From contig NZ_KE384285.1 of assembly GCF_000424985.1 (NCBI RefSeq), positions 1 to 64,000 of the forward strand: a stretch of DNA of 64,000 nucleotides, in the 5' to 3' direction. Under the pieces are notes generated by a model. The model had not been told where the DNA came from, made no database searches, and saw only the letters and a program-made list of their open reading frames with translations. The position numbers and the translations under genes are program-made. This document shows, one piece after another, positions 8,134 through 14,925 of the stretch; the first letter of the stretch is position 1, and each line of letters begins with the position of its first letter. This DNA is from Arenibacter latericius DSM 15913. GTDB taxonomy: Bacteria; Bacteroidota; Bacteroidia; Flavobacteriales; Flavobacteriaceae.

Positions 8134-8415
8134 ATGTTTAGCACGATATTTCTATTTATTAGTGGCGCCGAAATTTTCTTTATCATGTTTATTGTGGTAA
8201 TGGTTTTTGGTGCGGATAAGATTCCTGGAATAGCCAAAGGATTGGGGAAGGGGATGAGGCAATTAAAAGATGCCACAGAAGATATTAAACAAGAGATCCA
8301 GAAAAGTGCTGAGAAGCAAGGTATAGATACGAGTTTTACTGATGATATAAAGGGAGAAATCAACAAGGTTAAAGAGAATGTTGATGAAGTAACCGGTGTT
8401 ATCAGAAGAAAGTAG
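8134..8415 (+). CDS. tatA: Twin-arginine translocase TatA/TatE-family protein
   Basis: This 93-residue protein has the TatA layout. A short N-terminal membrane helix (residues of about 5-26) is followed by a hinge FGADKIPGIAKGLGKGMRQL containing the FG-K-P signature. An amphipathic helix and a charged tail with KDATEDIKQEI complete it. TatA multimers form the pore that exports folded proteins recognised by TatC. tatC is not in this window. The stop at 8413-8415 is one base from the preferred ATG of the PAP2 gene, so the two are probably co-transcribed. Confidence 0.9.
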   Translation: MFSTIFLFISGAEIFFIMFIVVMVFGADKIPGIAKGLGKGMRQLKDATEDIKQEIQKSAEKQGIDTSFTDDIKGEINKVKENVDEVTGVIRRK

Positions 8416-8416
8416 T

Positions 8417-8980
8417 ATGCTGGAGAAGTTGTTGCATTGGGACCGGGATACGTTTATTTATTTAAATAGCCTGGGCCTAGAAGACTATGATATTTTTTGG
8501 TCCATAGCGACCAATTTTTCTACTTGGATTCCCTTATTTCTACTATTCGTTTACCTAGTTTTTAAATCTTATTCTAGAAAGGAAGCACTTTGGGTAATAG
8601 GTACAGTAATTTTTACCTTGGCGGTTGTAGCCATGCTTACTGGAATTACAAAAGAGATTGTAGCGCGTTTACGTCCCAATAATACCGAGGAAATAAATAC
8701 ACTTATCCGAATTTTAAAAAGTCCCACTAGTTATAGTTTCTTTTCCGGACATGCCTCTAGTTCGTTTAGTATAACTACTGCTGTTTTTCTTTTTTTAAGA
8801 CACCGATTTAAATGGAGTTGGCTATTCTTTATTTGGCCCCTTATTTTTGCATTAAGTAGAATTTATGTGGGAGTACACTATCCTTTAGATCTTATCGTGG
8901 GTGCTTCTGTAGGGATATTTTTTGCTATCCTTTTTTATCAAGTCTACCAGAGAAGGTTAGCAATTATCAATAAACAATAA
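8417..8980 (+). CDS. PAP2-family membrane phosphatase
   Basis: This is a 187-residue polytopic membrane protein. The three lipid-phosphatase motifs are present: KEIVARLRP (KxxxxxxRP), FSGHA (C2, with SGH instead of PSGH), and SRIYVGVHYPLDL (SRx5Hx3D). It probably dephosphorylates undecaprenyl diphosphate or phosphatidic acid; the substrate cannot be told from sequence. A GTG start at 8396 would overlap tatA by 20 bp, and the ATG at 8417 is preferred. The last codons (INKQ-stop) lie inside a 7/14-bp tandem repeat, so the C-terminus may vary between strains. Confidence 0.88.
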   Translation: MLEKLLHWDRDTFIYLNSLGLEDYDIFWSIATNFSTWIPLFLLFVYLVFKSYSRKEALWVIGTVIFTLAVVAMLTGITKEIVARLRPNNTEEINTLIRILKSPTSYSFFSGHASSSFSITTAVFLFLRHRFKWSWLFFIWPLIFALSRIYVGVHYPLDLIVGASVGIFFAILFYQVYQRRLAIINKQ

Positions 8981-9009
8981 ACAGTTATCAATAAACAGTT
9001 ATCAATAAA
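8961..9009 (+). repeat. Tandem 7/14-bp repeat spanning the PAP2 stop codon
   Basis: The sequence is built of 7-mers CAATTAT, CAATAAA and CAGTTAT, giving 14-bp units CAGTTATCAATAAA at 8982-8995 and 8996-9009. The array starts inside the gene and supplies the TAA stop at 8978-8980. Confidence 0.75.
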
Positions 9010-9080
9010 CAATTGTGCTTCCCTGATTAGAGTTGACTATTTAAAATTAACATTGCTACATTTTCATATTATCGCATTTT

Positions 9081-9204
9081 CCGTTGATTTTATTTAAAAC
9101 ATCGAAATTTGTTTTTGACTTCGACTCCGCTCAGTCATCGGATTTGTGGCTAATTAAATGATGTTCGTGATATCGGGCCCGCCCCGAGTGAGGGACTCAA
9201 TACT
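9081..9204. repeat. 125-bp core repeat, copy B
   Basis: This is a direct copy of the core at 7439-7563, with about eight differences and one deleted base. As at copy A, octamer-phase sequence leads into it (about 9043-9080: AACATTGC, TACATTTT, CATATTAT, CGCATTTT). It runs into heptad words at its right end. Copies A and B bracket tatA and the PAP2 gene. Confidence 0.75.
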
Positions 9205-9231
9205 TAATACTAACTACTCAATACTACTTAA
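9198..9231 (-). repeat. 7-bp-period stop-codon array after the methyltransferase gene
   Basis: Read on the minus strand, downstream of the stop at 9232-9234, the sequence is built of TGAGTAG, TTAGTAT, TAAGTAT and TGAGTCC units. It joins the right end of core copy B. The orientation relative to the gene matches the other arrays at 6789, 11722 and 63224. Confidence 0.6.
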
Positions 9232-9873
9232 TTAAACAACCCTACTCAAGGTAAGTCCGTCTCTAACGGGTAAGAGTACAGTTTCTACTCTTGGATCTTC
9301 CATTAATTTCTTATTGTAATCTACTAGGGTTCGCGTGGCTTTGTCTTTTGGCTTTAAAGGCTCTATTACTTTTCCGGACCAGAGTACATTGTCTGATAGG
9401 ATTAAACTTCCCGGTCTACATTTTTTTATACAGGCTTCAAAATAGCGGTCGTAACTTACTTTTTCTGCATCAATAAATACTAGGTCAAAGGTGATATCTA
9501 AAGTGGGGACAATATCTAATGCATCACCAGTATGTTGCGTAATTTGATCGCCATATCCACTTTCTTGGAAATAACGTCGCTGCATAGCGCTTAATTCCTC
9601 ATTAATATCTATGGTGTGTAAGTGTCCACCTCTGGTAAGTCCCTCCGCTAAACAAATAGCAGAATATCCGGTGTAAGTGCCGATTTCAAGGATGTTTTGG
9701 GGCGATTTAATTTTGGATATCATGCTAAGCACACGTCCTTGAAAGTGCCCTGTGATCATTCTAGGCTGAATCACTTTTAGGTGAGTTTCCCGAGTAAGTT
9801 TTTTTAATAATTCCGGTTCCGGCTGTGAATGATCGGTAATGTATTGTTCTAATTGGGCCGATAAAAAATGCAT
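9232..9873 (-). CDS. SAM-dependent O-methyltransferase (class I, caffeoyl-CoA OMT-like)
   Basis: This 213-residue soluble enzyme carries the SAM-binding motif ILEIGTYTGYSA. An acidic residue ends strand 2 (HTIDINEE), the catalytic/metal site is VFIDAEKVSYDRYF, and LSDNVLWSGKV is typical of the Mg-dependent family 3 OMTs. The natural acceptor is unknown; bacterial members methylate catechol-like compounds. The gene is divergent from a GNAT gene, with 40 bp between start codons. A TATCTTTG -7 box lies at 9900-9907 on the minus strand. A heptad array follows its stop. Confidence 0.9.
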   Translation of the reverse strand: MHFLSAQLEQYITDHSQPEPELLKKLTRETHLKVIQPRMITGHFQGRVLSMISKIKSPQNILEIGTYTGYSAICLAEGLTRGGHLHTIDINEELSAMQRRYFQESGYGDQITQHTGDALDIVPTLDITFDLVFIDAEKVSYDRYFEACIKKCRPGSLILSDNVLWSGKVIEPLKPKDKATRTLVDYNKKLMEDPRVETVLLPVRDGLTLSRVV

Positions 9874-9878
9874 GGGCT

Positions 9879-9907
9879 TAACTTTGTATATTTAAGCTTC
9901 AAAGATA
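9879..9907. promoter_or_regulatory. Interleaved divergent -7 boxes
   Basis: The plus strand has TAACTTTG at 9879-9886, 27 bases before the GNAT ATG. A TTG lies 23 bp upstream of it at 9853-9855. The minus strand has TATCTTTG at 9900-9907, 26 bases before the methyltransferase ATG. Start sites a few bases past each box would sit back to back near 9891-9895. The promoters therefore overlap and probably interfere or share regulation. Confidence 0.45.
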
Positions 9908-9913
9908 AGAATC

Positions 9914-10378
9914 ATGGAACAATATATGATAAGAAAGGCCACCCTAGGCGACTTAAATGTTTTAAAAAATATAGAGCAAGAAATTATTAAAGCAGAGAGG
10001 CCTTTTGATGAAACCTTAGACAAGGATCCAATTAGTTATTACGATCTAAGGGAGCTTATGATGGCAGATAATGCAAGGGTGTTGGTTGCCGAAGATAATG
10101 GGGAAATAGTGGGGACTGGTTTTGGTGTTATCAGAGATGCTAAGCCGTTTCTGAATCATGAGAAATATGCCTATCTAGGGTTTATGTATACCGCCGAAGC
10201 GTATCGGGGAAAAGGTGTAAACAAAGTTATTGTTGATGCTTTGTTAGCGTGGGCTAAGACTAAGGGAATAAATGAGGCTCGACTAACCGTATACAGCGAT
10301 AATAGTCCAGCAATAAGAGCATATGAGAAGTCGGGTTTTAAAAATCATATTATTGAAATGAGGGTAGGATTAGATTAA
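9914..10378 (+). CDS. GNAT-family N-acetyltransferase
   Basis: This is a 154-residue single GNAT domain. The acetyl-CoA pyrophosphate loop is YRGKGVNK, following the beta-4 strand YLGFMYT. The C-terminal LTVYSDNSPAIRAYEKSGF is the usual motif B with the AxxxYxxxGF signature. The acceptor is unknown. Kynureninase starts 80 bp after its stop but has its own -7 box, so co-transcription is not required. Confidence 0.9.
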   Translation: MEQYMIRKATLGDLNVLKNIEQEIIKAERPFDETLDKDPISYYDLRELMMADNARVLVAEDNGEIVGTGFGVIRDAKPFLNHEKYAYLGFMYTAEAYRGKGVNKVIVDALLAWAKTKGINEARLTVYSDNSPAIRAYEKSGFKNHIIEMRVGLD

Positions 10379-10432
10379 AGAAATAGTAACGATTACTTCA
10401 TAGAAGTATAAAAGAAATGCCTTAGTAAATTG

Positions 10433-10440
10433 TATTTTTG
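10433..10440 (+). promoter_or_regulatory. Candidate -7 box for kynU
   Basis: TATTTTTG fits TAnnTTTG and ends 18 bases before the kynU ATG. No clear TTTG is found at 17-23 bp upstream. Confidence 0.4.
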
Positions 10441-10458
10441 AATTAAAATAAAAAGGAT

Positions 10459-11724
10459 ATGATATTTCAGAATTCACTGAAGTTTGCCCAACAGTTGGAT
10501 GCCGCGGATCCCTTACAAAAATACCGTAATGAGTTTTATTTCCCTAAGGTGAATGGCAAGGAAGTTATCTATTTTACGGGAAACTCTTTGGGGTTACAAC
10601 CCAAGAGAACGCAGCAATATGTGGATGAAATAATGACCGATTGGAAAGAATTGGCAGTGGAAGGTCATTTTCATGCAGAGAAATCTTGGTGGGATTATCA
10701 CGAACGCCTGGCAGCGCCATTAGCGAAAGTAGTAGGAGCAAAACCCCAAGAGATTACGGTAATGAATACGCTTACGGTGAACCTTCACCTGTTAATGGTA
10801 TCTTTTTATAGGCCTACCCAAAAACGATTTAAGATTATATGTGAGGAGAAAGCGTTTCCTTCCGATCAATACATGTTTAATAGTCAGATTAAACTCCATG
10901 GGTTAGACCCAAAAGAAGCCATCGTTACTTTAAAAAAGAGAGAAGGGGAGCATTTTTGGCGTACGGAAGATATCCTAGATAAAATTAAGGAAGTAGGAGA
11001 AGAATTGGCCTTGGTTCTTATTGGGGGTGTGAATTATTATAACGGACAGGTTTTTAATATGCAGCAGATTACCAAAGTAGCTAAAGAACAAGGTGCTATG
11101 GTAGGATGGGATCTTGCTCATGGTGCGGGAAACATTGCACTACAACTACATGATTGGGGGGTAGATTTTGCGGCTTGGTGTAGTTATAAGTATATGAATA
11201 GTGGCCCAGGAAATGCCTCTGGCGTATTTATCCATGAACAGTATTTAGATAGAGATGATATTCCTAGAATGGAAGGTTGGTGGGGAACAAAAAAAGAAAC
11301 CCGCTTTTTAATGGAGCCAGAATTCCAGCCCATGGCAAACGCAGATGCATGGCAAATAAGCAATCCGCCTGTACTGGCTTTGGCGCCTTATTTGGCCTCA
11401 TTGGAAATGTTTGAAGAAGTAGGCCTAGAGGCACTGATAAAGAAAAGAGATACCATAGTATCCTATTTAGAGTTTATCCTGAAGGAAATTGGGGAGGAGA
11501 CCAATGCAAATTTTGAGATTATTACTCCAGAAGAAAGAGGGTGTCAGCTTTCCGTATTATTACACGGCCAAGGAAAAGCATTGTTTCAGTATTTAATGGA
11601 TAATGGAGTTATTGTAGATTGGAGGGAGCCCAATGTTATCCGTTTGGCCCCCGCACCTTTTTACTGCTCCTTTGAGGATATGTTTCGCTTTGGTCAGATA
11701 TTGAAATCGGGAGTTGGGGGGTAG
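10459..11724 (+). CDS. kynU: Kynureninase
   Basis: This 421-residue PLP enzyme cleaves kynurenine or 3-hydroxykynurenine to (3-hydroxy)anthranilate and alanine. The Schiff-base lysine is Lys244 in CSYKYMNSGPG. GWDLAHGAGNIAL carries the PLP-ring aspartate Asp218. FTGNSLGLQP and GWWGTKKETRF are family signatures. The length is normal. kmo, the preceding pathway step, lies 3.2 kb downstream, with MFS, lipoprotein and clpP genes between. Tryptophan dioxygenase and 3-hydroxyanthranilate dioxygenase are not in the window. The stop codon is the first element of a heptad array. Confidence 0.96.
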   Translation: MIFQNSLKFAQQLDAADPLQKYRNEFYFPKVNGKEVIYFTGNSLGLQPKRTQQYVDEIMTDWKELAVEGHFHAEKSWWDYHERLAAPLAKVVGAKPQEITVMNTLTVNLHLLMVSFYRPTQKRFKIICEEKAFPSDQYMFNSQIKLHGLDPKEAIVTLKKREGEHFWRTEDILDKIKEVGEELALVLIGGVNYYNGQVFNMQQITKVAKEQGAMVGWDLAHGAGNIALQLHDWGVDFAAWCSYKYMNSGPGNASGVFIHEQYLDRDDIPRMEGWWGTKKETRFLMEPEFQPMANADAWQISNPPVLALAPYLASLEMFEEVGLEALIKKRDTIVSYLEFILKEIGEETNANFEIITPEERGCQLSVLLHGQGKALFQYLMDNGVIVDWREPNVIRLAPAPFYCSFEDMFRFGQILKSGVGG

Positions 11725-11790
11725 TATTAAGTACTAAGTAGTGAGTAGTGAGTATTGAGAATTGAGTAGTTAGTATTAAGTATTAAGTAG
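11722..11790 (+). repeat. 7-bp-period stop-codon array after kynU
   Basis: This is the longest heptad array in the window. It has about nine consecutive 7-mers fitting TRAGTAN or close variants (TAAGTAC, TAAGTAG, TGAGTAG, TGAGTAT, TGAGAAT, TTAGTAT). All are on the sense strand of kynU and start at its own TAG. Nearly every unit begins with a stop triplet, so stops occur in all three frames within about 21 bases. Confidence 0.75.
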
Positions 11791-11872
11791 TCAGATTTTT
11801 GAGAGTAAAAATTTAACCTAGGGCCCTTTATATATCATTTTTAAAAATGCGTAATCCACAAATAATATTTTA

Positions 11873-13021
11873 ATGAAATCATTGCGTTTAATCCTCTCTA
11901 ATCCTAGGTATTTTGGGCCTTCTTGGGTATTTGCTAGTATTAATATTCTGTTTGGTACTTGGGCAATATATATCCCTACTGTAAAAGACAAGCTAGGGAT
12001 TGACAAGGCAGATCTAGGGGTAGCTATTTTTTTTCTTGCACTTGGGGTTTTTGTAATCTTTCCTGTAGCCTATCGAATTATAGATGGGTTAGGTGTGGGA
12101 AAGGCTACCTGGTATGGGGTGTTGTTTAGTTGTGTTTCGGCATTATTGCCTTTGCTGGCGCCCAATTACTATTCTTTAATGGCGGCCCTATTTTTATTTG
12201 GGGCTAGTAATGGGTTAACAGACATCGCCATGAATACTTTGGTAACTGAAATAGAAAAGGAAGATGGGGAGAAATTTATGTCGGCCTCACACGGTTTCTT
12301 TAGTCTAGGAGGTGTTCTGGCTGGCTTGGGGAGCTTCCTTATTTTGGGGATTAATAATCCCGCATTGCACATGCTTTATGCGGTTCTATTGGTGTTAGTA
12401 GTAAACATTATCTTCCATAAACACTATAAACATATTGTTGCCGCTCCTATAGAAAGGGAAGCTTTTAGTTTTAAGCTCTTTAGACCCTTGCTGCTTTTAG
12501 GGTTGGTGTCTTTTATGGTAATGGGAGGCGAAGGGGCAGTGGTTGATTGGAGTGGTTTGTTCTTGCAAGAAATTACTATGGCACCCGAAGCACTGATAGG
12601 TTCTGGATTCTTAGCATTTTCTGTGATGATGACCCTAGGTAGATTTTTAGGGGACGGTATAAGTGCAAAGATAGGTCCCATTAAAATTGTTGCTATAGGA
12701 GCTGCAATTTCTATAGTGGGGTATCTTTTAGTATTAACAACCCATGTTTATTTGGCTATTACTGGTTTTGCTTTTGTAGGCTTAGGATTCTCAGTTATTA
12801 TACCAGAACTCTTTAGAATTGGGGGAACAGTAAAAGGTATAGATTCTGCCAAAGGAGTTTCTTTTATTGCTGGCACTGGTTATTCCGGATTTTTGATGGG
12901 GCCTGTGGCATTGGGTTTTGTGGCAGAGAAATATTCACTTACCCATACTTTTTCCGTTTTGTTAATCTGTTCTGTTTTGGTATTGGCCGCTACTTATGCG
13001 CTCTATCGCCGTAGACGATAA
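11873..13021 (+). CDS. Major facilitator superfamily transporter
   Basis: This 382-residue protein has about 12 hydrophobic segments and the loop layout of MFS. An acidic/basic pair (VTEIEKEDGEKFMSASHGFFSLGG) lies after TM4, and GRFLGDGISAKIGP is the loop between TM8 and TM9. It resembles the YbjJ/fucose-permease-like branch. The substrate is unknown. Its position between kynU and kmo invites, but does not prove, a role with kynurenine-related compounds. It converges with the next gene, leaving only 10 bp between stop codons. Confidence 0.85.
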   Translation: MKSLRLILSNPRYFGPSWVFASINILFGTWAIYIPTVKDKLGIDKADLGVAIFFLALGVFVIFPVAYRIIDGLGVGKATWYGVLFSCVSALLPLLAPNYYSLMAALFLFGASNGLTDIAMNTLVTEIEKEDGEKFMSASHGFFSLGGVLAGLGSFLILGINNPALHMLYAVLLVLVVNIIFHKHYKHIVAAPIEREAFSFKLFRPLLLLGLVSFMVMGGEGAVVDWSGLFLQEITMAPEALIGSGFLAFSVMMTLGRFLGDGISAKIGPIKIVAIGAAISIVGYLLVLTTHVYLAITGFAFVGLGFSVIIPELFRIGGTVKGIDSAKGVSFIAGTGYSGFLMGPVALGFVAEKYSLTHTFSVLLICSVLVLAATYALYRRRR

Positions 13022-13031
13022 AGCATAATTA

Positions 13032-13703
13032 TTAGTTACTCTTTGGGGTGACTTTTAGGTCTGTGAAATATAATTTAAAAGAACCGTCTTCATTCTTATG
13101 CATTTTCGCAATTTTTAGTCCGTTCGTGTCCACATAGTCTTCCCAAGTAGTGACAGTAGATGCTTCTGATTGATTTCCGCGTCTAAATACCCATTCTTTA
13201 ATTATATAATCGGACCCAAAATAGAAGTCATAGGCATCTCCAGGAGTATACCCTCCTTCGTTACCGTACACTATGGTCAGTTGTTGCATAGGTGTCTTAC
13301 TGATGGGAGCCTGTACATTGTTTTGGTGCTCATAGGTAAAATTGTCCTTATCCCATACCAAGTTGAAAGGTGCCAATAACCAGTATTTGTCATTGATAAA
13401 TCCGGCATCGGTCTTAGCGATAAGGCTGTCTACTTGTCTGCGATTATAAGTTATTTCCTCGGTCTCTACATTATTGGTTACCGTATTCCAATTCCAGCTA
13501 CGCTGAAAATGAGTAGTATCCCTATCTACATTAAAGGTGAAGGCTATTTCCTTTATATTTTTAAAATTTTCAAATCCGTGGGCATGGGCTACTTTTTCTA
13601 AAATAGTTAACGCTACGGCCTGCTCTTTTATCTCTTCTTTTTTTACTTCTTTGCACCCTAGAAAGCCAATTAAGGCCATAGTGAATATGATATATTTTTT
13701 CAT
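13032..13703 (-). CDS. Putative lipoprotein of unknown function
   Basis: This 223-residue protein has a lipoprotein signal, MKKYIIFTMALIGFLGC, with Cys17 as the acylation site. It is followed by a Lys/Glu spacer. The mature part is rich in aromatic residues and beta strands (FQRSWNWNTVTNNVETEEI, DAYDFYFGSDYIIKEWVFRR). It resembles flavobacterial LolA-like or outer-membrane lipoprotein-sorting folds, but no diagnostic motif confirms this. A TATCTTTG -7 box lies at 13717-13724, 14 bp before the ATG. Envelope location is inferred from the lipobox. Confidence 0.75.
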   Translation of the reverse strand: MKKYIIFTMALIGFLGCKEVKKEEIKEQAVALTILEKVAHAHGFENFKNIKEIAFTFNVDRDTTHFQRSWNWNTVTNNVETEEITYNRRQVDSLIAKTDAGFINDKYWLLAPFNLVWDKDNFTYEHQNNVQAPISKTPMQQLTIVYGNEGGYTPGDAYDFYFGSDYIIKEWVFRRGNQSEASTVTTWEDYVDTNGLKIAKMHKNEDGSFKLYFTDLKVTPKSN

Positions 13704-13716
13704 CGTCTCTTTTTAT

Positions 13717-13724
13717 CAAAGATA
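13717..13724 (-). promoter_or_regulatory. Candidate -7 box for the lipoprotein gene
   Basis: TATCTTTG on the minus strand ends 13 bases before the ATG at 13703. No convincing -33 box is seen. Confidence 0.35.
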
Positions 13725-13950
13725 AGCGCTTTTGTACAGAATGTAGAAAATAGACTTTTTAAGTTTTATGATTTGATAAATCTTTTAGAACACATTTTCA
13801 GCTTTTTGCAGACCGTTGTAAATGGAGAAATGGGTAATTTGTTCTTTGTTACTCTTTGCTTCAATATTCTATTAAAAATAAAATACTGGGTTTTATACAA
13901 AATTTGAATGGGAGGAAGGATTTAGCCACGGTTTTTTATAATAAAATGAT

Positions 13951-13958
13951 TATTTTTG
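13951..13958 (+). promoter_or_regulatory. Candidate -7 box for clpP
   Basis: TATTTTTG ends 22 bases before the clpP ATG, predicting a short leader. The spacer upstream is A/T-rich without a clear TTTG. The rest of the 13704-13950 gap shows nothing else. Confidence 0.4.
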
Positions 13959-13980
13959 AGACTTAACAAGAAATTTAAAA

Positions 13981-14529
13981 ATGGGATCAAAAAAAGGTAA
14001 GATACAAGAAGCGATCGACGAGAAATTGCTTGAAGAGAGAAAGGTGTTTTTGTGGGGGATGGTAGATGATGATTCCGCCAAGCATGTAATTGATCGATTG
14101 TTATACTTAGATATGCAAAACAATAAAGAGATACAGTTGTATATTAATAGTCCTGGAGGATATGTTACTTCTGGATTTGCTATTTACGACACTATAAAAG
14201 GGTTAAAAAGTCCGGTTTCTACTATATGTTCTGGATTGGCAGCTTCTATGGGATCTATTCTCTTATCTGTTGGTAAGAAAGGAAGACGTTTTATTCAGCC
14301 TCATGCGCAGGTAATGATCCATCAGCCAAGCGGGGGAGCAAGAGGACAGGCTTCTAATATCGAAATTCAGGCGAAAGAGATTGTCAAGACTAGAGAGTTG
14401 AGCGCCAGAATACTAGCAGAAAATTGCGGTCAGGATGCAGAAAAAGTAATGAAAGATTTTGATAGAGACTTTTGGATGAATGCCGAAGAGTCTATTGCCT
14501 ACGGAATTGTAGACGGTATTTTAGAATAG
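13981..14529 (+). CDS. clpP: ATP-dependent Clp protease proteolytic subunit (solitary ClpP)
   Basis: This 182-residue ClpP has its catalytic triad intact: Ser89 in SGLAASMGS, His114 in QVMIHQPSGG, and Asp163 in DRDFWMN. Spacings of 25 and 49 residues equal those of E. coli Ser97/His122/Asp171. It is shorter than typical ClpP and starts MGSKKGKIQEAID instead of a propeptide with the usual axial-loop sequence. The gene is monocistronic, with its own promoter box and a strong terminator. tig and clpX are not adjacent, so it may be a second, accessory ClpP. Whether the same genome has another copy cannot be seen. Confidence 0.92.
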   Translation: MGSKKGKIQEAIDEKLLEERKVFLWGMVDDDSAKHVIDRLLYLDMQNNKEIQLYINSPGGYVTSGFAIYDTIKGLKSPVSTICSGLAASMGSILLSVGKKGRRFIQPHAQVMIHQPSGGARGQASNIEIQAKEIVKTRELSARILAENCGQDAEKVMKDFDRDFWMNAEESIAYGIVDGILE

Positions 14530-14558
14530 CTGAGCATTAATTATTGATGTAAAAAGGG

Positions 14559-14593
14559 AAAAGTCCTTCGCAGAATTCATGTGAAGGACTTTT
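14559..14593. terminator. Rho-independent terminator after clpP
   Basis: A perfect 11-bp stem, AAAAGTCCTTC/GAAGGACTTTT, with a 13-base loop starts 30 bp after the clpP stop. T residues at its end and A residues at its start make it usable in both directions. Confidence 0.85.
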
Positions 14594-14925
14594 CTATATA
14601 TAGACGCCGAAGCGGTATGTAAGATATATACGTCATAAATTGTGGTTTTAGATGTTTGGTTAGTGAATTGGTGAATCGAAGGGTTATATTGCCGTAGTTT
14701 GGTGATTTAATTTAAACTAGAATACTTATTGCAAGTTGGAGGTAAAGCTACTGTGCTTGTCTCTATTCGTAATGGGTTTTTTCCTTCCAATGCCACATGC
14801 GTCACTATTCTATATGCTCAGCTATAGAATTAACAAGGGGAATGGCAATGGCTAACCCGCTCTTATTGACATTATTTTATTATTTTTATTTTTTCAACCA
14901 TTCTATTCCCTTTATTTAAAAGTAT
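14594..14925. other. Intergenic stretch before kmo, nothing recognised
   Basis: About 330 bp between the clpP terminator and kmo. I see no tRNA, no sizeable ORF, no TAnnTTTG box at a useful distance, and only A/T-rich sequence in the last 60 bp. Confidence 0.5.

Noticed and set aside
7439..9204. Insertion sequence or composite transposon around tatA
   Set aside because: The flanking cores are direct repeats without terminal inverted repeats, and the interval encodes no transposase or integrase.
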